DNA from: Piromyces finnis
Lineage: Eukaryota > Neocallimastigomycota > Neocallimastigomycetes > Neocallimastigales > Neocallimastigaceae
Length of the DNA: 64,000 nt
Assembly (NCBI GenBank): GCA_002104945.1
Contig: MCFH01000044.1
Span: 62,001-126,000, forward strand
Direction: 5' to 3'
Shown one piece after another: positions 29,899 through 40,800 of this stretch (its first letter is position 1; the number at the start of each line of letters is the position of its first letter). The notes beneath the pieces were generated by a model. That model did no database searches. It worked only from the letters and a program-made list of their open reading frames with translations, and was not told the DNA's origin. Made by a program: the position numbers and the translations under genes.

Positions 29899-32800
29899 TT
29901 AGTTATTAAATGATAGTCTTTGTTTCATTAAATTGAAATCCTTTTCTAACTCTTTTAAACTTTTATGAACTTTAACTGGTTTTTTATCTTTAAAAGCTTT
30001 ATTATTTTCAGCTTGTTTAAATTTAGCTTCTGCTTTTCTTTTTGCTTCTAATTCTGATTTCGCTCTAGCTTTACTAAGGAATTCACGTGCAGATTCCGCT
30101 TCCGCTGCTGTTGATGAATACTTAGTAACATCAACCAAACGATTTCCAATTAGAGACTTTCTACTTATTTTAAGTTGTTTATTAGATCTTGAACTTTCTG
30201 TACTATCTCCTTTACGTTTTCTTTGTTTTCTTTGTCTTTTCTCATTACTGATTATGTTAGATACTGAATTTTTATTATGTGAGTAATCTATTGAATTTGA
30301 TGAATAATTACGATCTTTATTATTATGTTTGTGTAATAAGGTTGATGGACTTGCATTACCATCTGGATCCATAATTTGAATATTTGGTATATTTAATGTA
30401 TTATTGGATTTTCCATTTTTTATTGAAGTATTATTGTTATTATTGTTGTTAGTGATATTATTTGACATATTATTTGTATTATCACAATTACTATCTAGAG
30501 AGCCTAAATTATTTCTATGAGTGATAGTATCAATACTAAAAGCTTTTTTAGTTTGCTTTTCCGTTTTTGAAATTGAAGTTGGTGAATTATTTACATTTCC
30601 CGATAAAAGATGTCCATCTTGAGGAATATTAAATGAAGGGACATTTCCATTTTTATTATTATTATCTACAATAGTTGAATTTCCAAAAAATTTATTTGCG
30701 TATTCTTCATTACTTGTTCCTGAGTTACGACTATTTAATATTTTTAGCTTTTTTTTATCCATATTATTTGCCGTTTTATTAAACGACTCTTGAATAGTAG
30801 GGTTTTGGAATCCATGCATTAAAGTCGCATCCAATGATTGAGAAATATATATTGAAGAATTATTGTTATTCATGTTATTCATGTTATTCATGTTATTCAT
30901 GTTATTCATGCTATTCATATTATTCATATTATTCATGTTGTTTATATTATTCATACTATTCATATTGTTCATACTGTTAATATTATTCATATTATTCATG
31001 TTATTCATGTTATTCATGTTATTCATATTATTCATGTTATTCATACTATTCATATTATTCATATTATTCATATTGTTCATGTTATTCATATTATTCATAT
31101 TATTCATGTTATTCATATTATTCATATTGTTCATGTTGTTTATATTATTTATATTATTCATATTATTCATATTATTCATGTTATTCATGTTATTCATATT
31201 GTTCATGTTGTTTATATTATTCATACTATTCATATTATTCATATTATTCATATTGTTCATGTTGTTTATATTATTCATACTATTCATATTATTCATATTA
31301 TTCATATTATTCATGTTATTCATGTTATTCATATTATTTATATTATTCATGTTGTTCATGTTGTTCATATTATTCATATTATTCATGTTGTTCATGTTGT
31401 TCATGTTCATATTATTCATATTATTCATACTATTTATATTGTTCATATCATTCATGTTATTCATGCTATTCATATTGTTTATTATATTCATATTATTTAC
31501 ATTGTTCATATTCATACCGTTCATTGCATTCATATCATTTATATTATTATTAGAATTATCTATTCCATTCACATTATTCATACTGTTCATATTATTTATA
31601 TTATTCATACCATTCATACCATTCATGTTATTCATATTACTTATTCCATTTATATTGCTCATATTATTCATATAATTTATACTGTTTCCTCCATTCATAC
31701 CATTCATATTATTCACGTTATTCATGTTATTTATGCCATTCATATTATTTATTATATTCATGTTATTAACATTATTATTAACTCCACTTGCATCATTTAT
31801 ATTATTTATTCTATTTATATTATTCATACCATTCATATTATTCATATTATTCATATTATTGATACAACTGAAATTAGTCATGCCATTCATATTAATCATA
31901 TTATTCATACTATTTATTCTATTATTCATGTTATTTATGCCATTCATGTTATTTATAGTATTTACGTTGTTCATATCATTCATATTATTCATATCATTTA
32001 TGCTACTAATATTATTTATTCTATTTAAATTATTCACATTATTTTTACTGTTATTATTAGTATTATTATTGCTACTATTACTATCACCAATGATATTGTT
32101 TAATTTTTTATTGCTATTATCATTGCCAAAATTGCTACCACTATTTGAAACGCTCAAAAGTGCAACTGCAGCAGCATTAGCTGATTGTGAATTTATTGGT
32201 GAAAGAACAATTGGTGATGCTATAGGTGGATTTAATTTAGATTTCTTATTTGCAATATTATTACTGGAATAGGAAGTATTTGGAACAGTTAAGCTATCGG
32301 TACTTCCATTATTATTAACATTAAGATGTTTTCTATTATGTGAATTGGATGAATGAATATTCATAGGTACTGCAAAAGTTTTATCGGATGATGAATTATT
32401 ATTACTTTTATTAGCAGAAACTTTCTTTTTAGACTTGCTTAGTAATCCTTCAATATTTAAATTATTTGTTATTGAACTTTTACTACTTATAATTGCATCA
32501 GAATGAACAACCGGTGGTGCTGCTGATAATGAAGTTAAAATATTTGCAGCACTAACTTGGTTAAGAACTAAAGGTGATGCAAGTGTATTTGAAGAAGTTG
32601 GAACAAGTACTTTTGTAGTTGAATCAATAGTACTTGTAGATGCACTTGATGCATTCTCTATTATCTTACTTTGCTCAAAGTTCGATATTGTAATTATTGG
32701 ATTACTATCAAAAATACCATTACCGGTAGTTTCTGCTTCTGTTTGATTCATTACTAATAATGGAGACTCATTACCAGTACTAATTACTTGTGTGATTCCA

Positions 32801-33339
32801 GTACTGTGATTATTTACAATTAATGGGGTGCCAATTGGAATTGGAGTACCTATATTAGCAAGTGTTGGAGTTTTTATTGATAAACCAAGTATAGGTGAAA
32901 AGGTATTATTTAATAGAGGAGTAGAATCAACATTTGCAGATGGCATAGGTGAAAATGAAGTAAATACTGATACGGGGTTATTAGAACTTAAAAGAGGTGA
33001 ATTTAACATACTTGGACCTGAAGGATTTGGTGTTGTAATTAAAGGTGAATTTAACATGCTTGGTCCAGATGAGTTATGACTAGTAACAAATGGTGATTTT
33101 ATCATTGCAGTACCAGAAGGATTAGGATTTGTAATAAGAGGAGAAGTTATCATTACTGTTCCTGAAGGATTCTGAGTATTTACTGGGTATGGTGTAGTTA
33201 TTAGACCAGTGGTATTAGTATTTATCAAGTTATTTAATGAAACTACATTATTAATGGCTGATAAATTATTCTCTTTTATATTTATTACACCATTTATAGG
33301 ATTATTAATAAAGATTGGTAAACTATTTGCATTTTCCAT
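29899..33339 (-). CDS. Asn/Met repeat protein with basic C-terminal helix, unknown function
   Basis: Single exon, 1146 residues, not recognised. Residues about 45-130 contain four to five copies of an 18-20-residue Pro/Ser/Asn repeat built on N-P-S-G-x-x-M-x-x-S-P. Residues about 426-825 are almost only Asn and Met with some Ile, Ser and Gly, as (N-x-M/I-N)n, encoded by a 9-nt unit on the pattern AAT-ATG-AAT. The C-terminus is basic: KRQRKQRKRKGD looks like a nuclear localisation signal, followed by a charged, Ala/Lys/Glu-rich helix (about 1070-1146, AEAESAREFLSKARAK then ELEAKRKAEAKFKQ) that is probably the conserved part. A nuclear regulatory protein with a prion-like Asn-rich region is a reasonable guess. 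The start follows an in-frame AT-rich leader without any better upstream Met. Confidence 0.7.
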   Translation of the reverse strand: MENANSLPIFINNPINGVINIKENNLSAINNVVSLNNLINTNTTGLITTPYPVNTQNPSGTVMITSPLITNPNPSGTAMIKSPFVTSHNSSGPSMLNSPLITTPNPSGPSMLNSPLLSSNNPVSVFTSFSPMPSANVDSTPLLNNTFSPILGLSIKTPTLANIGTPIPIGTPLIVNNHSTGITQVISTGNESPLLVMNQTEAETTGNGIFDSNPIITISNFEQSKIIENASSASTSTIDSTTKVLVPTSSNTLASPLVLNQVSAANILTSLSAAPPVVHSDAIISSKSSITNNLNIEGLLSKSKKKVSANKSNNNSSSDKTFAVPMNIHSSNSHNRKHLNVNNNGSTDSLTVPNTSYSSNNIANKKSKLNPPIASPIVLSPINSQSANAAAVALLSVSNSGSNFGNDNSNKKLNNIIGDSNSSNNNTNNNSKNNVNNLNRINNISSINDMNNMNDMNNVNTINNMNGINNMNNRINSMNNMINMNGMTNFSCINNMNNMNNMNGMNNINRINNINDASGVNNNVNNMNIINNMNGINNMNNVNNMNGMNGGNSINYMNNMSNINGISNMNNMNGMNGMNNINNMNSMNNVNGIDNSNNNINDMNAMNGMNMNNVNNMNIINNMNSMNNMNDMNNINSMNNMNNMNMNNMNNMNNMNNMNNMNNMNNINNMNNMNNMNNMNNMNNMNSMNNINNMNNMNNMNNMNSMNNINNMNNMNNMNNMNNMNNMNNINNINNMNNMNNMNNMNNMNNMNNMNNMNNMNNMNSMNNMNNMNNMNNMNNMNNMNNINSMNNMNSMNNINNMNNMNNMNSMNNMNNMNNMNNMNNNNSSIYISQSLDATLMHGFQNPTIQESFNKTANNMDKKKLKILNSRNSGTSNEEYANKFFGNSTIVDNNNKNGNVPSFNIPQDGHLLSGNVNNSPTSISKTEKQTKKAFSIDTITHRNNLGSLDSNCDNTNNMSNNITNNNNNNNTSIKNGKSNNTLNIPNIQIMDPDGNASPSTLLHKHNNKDRNYSSNSIDYSHNKNSVSNIISNEKRQRKQRKRKGDSTESSRSNKQLKISRKSLIGNRLVDVTKYSSTAAEAESAREFLSKARAKSELEAKRKAEAKFKQAENNKAFKDKKPVKVHKSLKELEKDFNLMKQRLSFNN
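30863..32065 (-). repeat. Coding (Asn-Met) tandem repeat, about 1.2 kb
   Basis: Tandem variants of a 9-nt unit (ATTCATATT or ATTCATGTT on the plus strand) give Asn-Asn-Met or Asn-Met-Asn on the minus strand. The unit is a multiple of three without stop codons, so the array also reads open on the plus strand as a Met/Leu/Phe/Ile polymer that I regard as spurious. Confidence 0.95.
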
Positions 33340-35943
33340 TCTTTAATAGTATATATTACAAGCTTATAACAATATTATACTATTATATTTAATAATTTTT
33401 ATTTTTTATTATTTTCTGTTAATAATTCTGATAATAATAAAAGATATTTTATTATAAAATTTTTAATTTTTTTTTTTCGGTTGGTTTTTTATTATTATCT
33501 TTATTATTATTAGTATTTATTTTATTAGTATATTTTATTATGTAGTAAAGTTATAAAATATTGGATTCACATAGAAATTTAATATACACCTGTATTAATA
33601 GTTATTATAAATAAATTAAATAAAAGGGAAAGAACGTTAGTATAATTCTTTTATTATTTGTTTTAGATATTACTATTATTGTTATTATTGCTATTGTTGT
33701 TGTCATTGTATTTTACTAATATGAATGAAAAACTGATAATCTTTTTGAAATTTTAATTGTTTCTTTCTAGTATCATCTAAATACCTACTATAATCTAAAT
33801 ACTACAAAAATAAACCAATACATTATTAAACTTTGTATTGATAATTTCAAAAATCACATTAATTCAATTTTGAAATAATATGTTTTTCTTTATTTTAATT
33901 GTTTATGGTAAAATTAAATAAATTCTATTAAAATTTTTCTGAAATATTAATTAGTAATTTCAAAATGTAACGTTAAAATCTTTAATAGTTCAGATATTTT
34001 TACAATAAATATAATTATTTTTTATCAATTTTTTATATATATATTAATAATTATTTCGGTAACTTTGAAAAAATATATTGAAAGTTATATTTCCATTTTA
34101 TCATTATTGAGAAAAGATTTACTTTATTATATATATATATACACAAACAAAAATTATATATTTAAAAGATTTTTAATTATAGTCAAGTTCATTATAATTT
34201 CTAATATTATCTAAATTTGTTTTATCTTTTACATGTTTGTGTTTATAATTATTGGTTTTGCTTAAATATTTTGTTAATCTTCCAATGACAAAAATTAATT
34301 ATTACTCTTATTTCATTTAAAAAAAAATATTTATATATTTTTATTATCTTACTTTATCTTATCACGTTTGTATGAATTTCATAGCATATTTAAAATATTT
34401 TTACATAAAATTGAAATCTATTCAATTTCAATTTTTTTTTTTTTTTTTTTCTTTCGATCTTTATAAACAATTTAATTTATATTTACATATAAAATTAATA
34501 TTAAATTGGTTTTTCCAATATAAGTTTTTTTTATATATATATATAAAATAAAATAATAAAAATAAAATTAAAAGAATAAAAATAAAAAAAAAAAAGCTTT
34601 TATTATTTGTTGTAAAAAATAAGTATTCCTATTTACCAAAGTATAAATTATATTAAAAAATAAAATAGAAAAATAGAATTTTTTGATTTATAATTAAAAT
34701 TTTTATAAATTTTTGATTTTAATTATTAATATGAAAATAGATTGTTCGTTTTTTCAAATAAACTTTAATATAAAAACCTTTAAAACAAAAAAAAAAAAAA
34801 AAAAAGAAATAAAATTAAAAGAGGAAATAAAGAAAAGGTGTAATAATTATATATAAAAAAAAGTTTACATCATCCATTAATGATTAATATTAAAATACTG
34901 GAATAATAATATTCAATAATATTATTAGTAATTAGTAATAAAAGTAATATATTTCAATAAAACAATATTAATACAGATACATATACATACATATACAATA
35001 GCATATAATAACAAATAAAAATAAAAAACATTTTAATTTTAATAAATAGTTTAAAAAATTATACCTTTAAATAATACTATATTTTTTTCCTTTTCATTAA
35101 TAATTGACCCTTAAAATATAATTTTTAAGGGATACGATTACTATTTTATTATTATTTATTTATATATTAATGGTTTTGTTTATTTATTATTATAATAATT
35201 ATTTAGTTATTTATTTAATTATATATTATATTTATTTAATCATAAACTTTTTTTAAATAATAAAGTTAATAGATTTAATTATCATAATATATAATATATA
35301 ATATAATTAAGATTATGTAAAATAAAAATTAATATAGTATAATATATTAATGCTTTTGAATTATTAAAACAATAATAAAAAATGAACAAATTAAATTTAA
35401 AAAGTATTGGAAATGATAAATAACTAAGATTTCTACTAATTATAGAAGTATTATACTAATGTTTTAGCAAATAAAAAGAGGAATTGATTATTATTTATTT
35501 TAAATAAATAACTAGATAAATGAATATTCTATTTTAAAATTTTACAATTAAAACTTGCTATTATTCCTATCAAATAAATATTTATCTACTAATTAAAATA
35601 TATAATGGAAAAAATAATTTAGGATTATCTATAATAAAAGTTATTATATAATGTACAATACACTGTATATTAAAGAGTTACACAAATCTAAATATTTAAT
35701 TAAAAAAAATTTTTTTTAAGGAGAAAATATTAAGAAATATTTTTGAAGGATGCATTTGTTGACCAGCATTTTTGGAATAAAATATAATATTTTATAATAA
35801 AATTTATATTTTAAATTAAATAATATAATATATAATAAAATATATAATAAAATATATATTAATATTAATAATTCTATTTAAAAGAAAACTCATTATGACT
35901 TATTAATTTATATATATTTTATCACTTTTGTTATTTTTATTAT

Positions 35944-35960
35944 CCGTACGGTATAAAAGG
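35944..35960 (+). promoter_or_regulatory. CCGTACGG palindrome abutting TATA box-like sequence
   Basis: CCGTACGG (35944-35951) is an 8-bp perfect palindrome of mostly G/C in a stretch that otherwise lacks G/C. It runs into TATAAAAGG (35952-35960). The pairing of an upstream-site-like palindrome with a good TATA element is conspicuous, but no ORF follows. Confidence 0.3.
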
Positions 35961-37058
35961 CTGCTGTTATTAATTCCATATTTTTATTAAAAATACTTGA
36001 AATTAATTATAGTGAACTTTATTAGTAAATAATAAAGAGCATTAATAGCATTCATTATTATAAATAGTTTATGACAAGTATTAATGATATTCATTTCATT
36101 ATTGTAAATAAATTATGAAAAGTATTGTTGATATTTATTTAAAAAGTATTTCAATTATTGCATTAATAATGAATTGGAGGAAATTTTTTATATTAAATAA
36201 AAATTGATACTTCGATATAAGCATTTATAAGCATTTATTAATATTTATCAAATTTATAAAATCTAATAAACCTTTTTAATAACTCTAACTTATCCATTAA
36301 CATAAAAACACTAAATATTTAAATTTAAAAAAAAAAATAGTGAAAATCTGTTTAATAATAATATTAAATATATTTTAATAAATTAGCTGGAATTTTATTA
36401 ATTTATATATTAATAAAAAAAAATTAATATTTCAAAAAGATAAAGAATTTTCTTTTATTTTTTTTTCTAAAGCTAAAAATTTTAAATTTAATATAGTGGA
36501 TTTTTTTTTTTTTTTTTATTAATACTATTTAACAATATATAGTTTTATTTGTTATATTTACCATTAAATTAAATTAAATGGTAAAATATAAAATATCGTA
36601 AATAATATAAAAATCATGTCTATAAAATTAAACTTTTTTTAATTTTTCTTTCAAAAACTTTTTAAAAGTTTTTTAAAAACTATGGATTTATAATAAAGGT
36701 AAAAATTATTCGAAACTTAGATTTTTCTATAAATATTAAAACCTTTGCCTATTTATTTTTTATTTTTTTATTTTATTATATTATAATATATTATTGGTAT
36801 AAATGTCATATAATTGGTATATAACGTTTTGGTATAATATAAATAATATTATTAATAATAGAGTAAATAATATATATCTTAAAAAAGAATTGATTTCTTT
36901 TTTATTATATGATGGCCTAAAAGTAAATATGAAACAAAAATATAATAACTTTATAAATTAAATAAAAATAATATAATTGTATTGAAATGCTTAACAAACT
37001 AATTTAATAGTGAAATAAATAAATAAATAAAATAAAGTAAAATAAAATAAAATAAATG

Positions 37059-37080
37059 AATAACAATAATTATTGTTATT
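37059..37080. repeat. Perfect 22-bp palindrome
   Basis: AATAACAATA-AT-TATTGTTATT is a perfect inverted repeat without a spacer. In AT-rich DNA such palindromes can arise by chance. Confidence 0.6.
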
Positions 37081-37695
37081 TATTTATTCATTCTTTGTAA
37101 ATAAAAATAAATGATATTTAATATATATTAGTTTGTTAGTTAATTTGTTTCTTTTTTCACTTAATACACATCCTTTTTTTTTTTTTTTTGTCTTATAATC
37201 ATATCTTGAATAAATGAATATTAACTTTATAAATCATTAGCTTTTTATAATAATAAAAAAAAAAAAAGATTGCATAAAATGAATTGAATTAATAAATATA
37301 TCTTTTAGGGAAAAAATAAATAAATAATTGAATTTTGATGAAATTTTTATAGTTTGGGTTTTAAATCTGTTGTTAACACAACTATCAAAAAGTATTTAAA
37401 AATGGTATCATTTTATCTTTACTAAAAGTTAATATATTAAACTATTACTTTTTTATGTTTATCATTGAGAATACACATTTCTATACTAATTATTTTTATA
37501 TACAATTCCATAGGTTGTGGATTTTTACTATTATAAACATTTAATAGTTATGATAATAGATTCTGCCATTATAAATATGACTATTAATTATATAATTTTT
37601 AATGTTAATAGTAATGTTATCATTATTGTTATTAAGTTGTTGTCGTTACAATTTTCTTTTTCTATTCTATATATTTTTAAAAAATATTTTAATTA

Positions 37696-37729
<34 letters not shown>

Positions 37730-37856
37730 GAAATACTACCTATTGTGGGTCTAATATATTGATTCATCTCTTTTTAATAATATCACCTTAATTATTTCAA
37801 TAACTTTCAATATCATTTTTTGGTGACAGCTGTGTGTTTTTATCATTCGGAAATCT

Positions 37857-40800
37857 TCATCTACCTTTTACAGAATGTTTTGGTTCAGACGAGGATGAGT
37901 TCTTCTCCTTTATTCTAGTTTTTGGCTTTGTTTTACTCCCCTTTTTATTATCCTTGGAAGATTGGGTTCTTGGTTTCCTCGTAGTACTTTTTGTGGTTTC
38001 TTTTGCATTACTAATAATATGATGGTCATTCTCCTGTTTTTGTTGATCATCTTCCTTATTATTTTTGAAAGTAGGAGGTTCTTCGTCACTACTACTATCA
38101 ATGGTAATTACTTCAATTGGTGCTTTACTTATTTTTCTACTTTTTGTATTTTTCTTATTTATAAGGAGATGAGAGGCTTCCTCCTTTTTAACTCTTCTAA
38201 GTCTCATCGGACTGGTATTTTCTTTAATAACTGATCTTGAATGACCAGTATTCTTATCTTCCTTTTTATTAGAATTCTTAGCTACAGTTTTTCTAGTATA
38301 TTTCCTTCTTCTATTTTTAATCATATTAGATGAATTATCATTATTATCACTAATAGTATTATTAACATTAGCTTTGGTATCATTTTTCTCTATATGATTA
38401 TTTTCCTTTTCTGCAGTATTAAACCGTTTTCTTCTTTTTTTAATAATTGTATCAGCTATGGTTTCTTCATTTGAAGAATCATCCTTAGAAGGAAGGCTAT
38501 CTTTAGTCTCAATGAATGCTTTATTAGGAACTGAATCTAAAATTTCGTTTTGATCTTGAGTAATTGTATTTTCATCTTCGGGAGTTGAGGATGTCTTTGT
38601 TGAATTAGGTTTTGATATGTTTGAAGAAGAGCTCGTCTTTCTAACTTTTCTCGACTTTATTAATATGTCTTCATTATGTTCTGTAGTATTATCAATTGGA
38701 TGTTCATTGAATTCATTTTCTTTCATTTCATTTAGCGATATTTTAGAAGATGGGTCTATAGCATAACCTAGAATTGGTATTTTATTAGAAATTTCTTCTT
38801 CTTTCAAAATTTTATTTTCTATTACTGGTATAGTTGTACAATGGTTCATATGATTAACATCAGTACCACCATTTTTTGTTGGGGAATCGACTCTTAATTC
38901 TTTTTCACTCTTATTATCAGTTGCATTTATGGAATTATGAAATGAGGATTCTATATGAGCACTATTTGTATTATTGTCTATATTCTTATTGTATATTTTA
39001 CCATTATCTACCATAACATTCAAGGCTTCATTATTTTTCCCATTAACTTGTACATTTTCTTTATCCACCTCCTTATTCTTATAATTACTAGGTTTCTTAT
39101 TTGCACTGTTGTGTGATATATTTAGATTCAAATCTTTGGTTTTATTAATATCATTATTTGAAATTTTAATAATTGAAGGTTTAATTTTATTATTATCAAT
39201 ATTATCAAAAGGCATCTTAATAATTGAGGTTTTAGATTTTTCAATATCATTAGGTGGTATTTTAATAGTTGAAGCTTTTGGTTTTTTAGTATCCCTAATT
39301 AGTATTTCAAAAGTTGAAGTTTTTAGCTTTTCAATACCATTAAATGGCACTTCAAGAGTTGAAGCTTTAGGCTCTTCGGTATCATTAGATGGAATTTCAA
39401 GAGTTGAAGCTTTAGGCTCTTCGGTATCATTAGATGGAATTTCAAGAGTTGAAGCTTTTGGTTTTTCGGTACCATTAGATGGTACTTCAAGAGTTGAAGC
39501 TTTTGGTTTTTCGGTATCATTAGATGACACTTCAAGAATTGAAGCTTTTGATTTTTCGGTACCATTAGATGGCATTTCAAGAGTTGAAGTTTCTGGCTTT
39601 TTAATATCATTAGATGGTACTTCAAGAGTTGAAGCTTTTGGTTTTTCGGTATCATTAGATGACACTTCAAGAATTGAAGCTTTTGATTTTTCGGTACCAT
39701 TAGATGGCATTTCAAGAGTTGAAGTTTCTGGCTTTTTAATATCATTAGATGGTACTTCAAGAGTTGAAGCTTTTGGTTTTTTAGTATCATTAATTGGTAT
39801 TTCAAAAGTTGAAGCTTTTGGTTTTTCGGTATCATTAGATGACACTTCAAGAATTGAAGCTTTTGATTTTTCGGTACCATTAGATGGCATTTCAAGAGTT
39901 GAAGTTTCTGGCTTTTTAATATCATTAGATGGTACTTCAAGAGTTGAAGCTTTTGGTTTTTTAACATCATTAGATGGTACTTCAAGAGTTGAAGTTTTTG
40001 TTTCTTTAGTATCATTAGATGGCACTTTAGGAGTTGAAGCTTTAGATTTTTTGGTATCATTGGATGGTACTTCAAGAGTTGAAGCTTTTGGCTCTTCGGT
40101 ATCATTAGATAGTACTTCAAGAGTTGAAGCTTTTGACTCTTTGGTATCATTAGATGGTACTTCAAGAGTTGAAGTTTCTGGCTTTTTAATATCATTAGAT
40201 GGTACTTCAAGAGTTGAAGCTTTTGGCTCTTCGGTATCATTAGATGGTACTTCAAGAGTTGAAGTTTTTGTTTCTTTAGTATCAGTAGATGGCACTTTAG
40301 GAGTTGAAGCTTTAGATTTTTTGGTATCATTGGATGGTATTTTAACAATTGAAGCTTTTAGTTTTTCAGCATCACTAGGTAATACTTCAATAATTGAGGT
40401 CTTTGGTTTTTCGGTATCATTAGATGACATTTCAAGAGTTGAAATTTTTGGTTTTTTAGTATCATTAATTGGTATTTCAAAAGTGGGTGTCTTTGATTTA
40501 TCGATACTACTAGACGAAACTTCAATTGTTGAAGTCTTGACTTTACCAATATCATTAATCAATATTTCAGAAGTTGGAGTTTTAAAACCATTAATATTAT
40601 CAATATCATTTGATGGATTTTCAACAGCTGAATTCTTCCATTTATCTGTATCATTATGTAATATTTCAGGAATTGAAGTTTCAGCATTATTAATATTACT
40701 AGATGATATTTCAAGATTTGGGTTTATTAGAGGAGAATGCTTGTTAATTATATCTCCTATGACTGTATTAAAAGTTTTACTAACATTAATAGATGTGCTA

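Larger units (their letters stand above)
33340..37856. other. Long gene-poor AT-rich interval
   Basis: 4.5 kb, the longest gap in the window. Only short, low-complexity ORFs occur. Notable items inside are a CCGTACGG palindrome followed directly by TATAAAAGG at 35944-35960 and a perfect 22-bp AT-rich palindrome at 37059-37080. Long T runs occur at 34430-34450, 36500-36517 and 37708-37729. No tRNA-like GC-rich cloverleaf was seen. Confidence 0.55.

Noticed and set aside
30863-32272. Plus-strand Leu/Phe/Met ORFs (270 and 182 codons)
   Set aside because: Antisense of the Asn/Met repeat. Hydrophobic polymer with no flanking unique sequence, signal or homology.
37517-37762. 81-codon plus-strand ORF
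   Set aside because: Low-complexity Ile/Phe/Tyr-rich translation of AT-rich DNA ending in a T run; no family features or splice partners.
33340-37856. Search for tRNA or other RNA genes in the gene desert
   Set aside because: No GC-richer cloverleaf, A/B box pair or rRNA-like block was seen by eye; a covariance-model scan would be needed to exclude one fully.
39323-40348. 341-codon minus-strand ORF in another frame of the same array
   Set aside because: Alternate-frame reading of the repeat; no upstream or downstream exon support.
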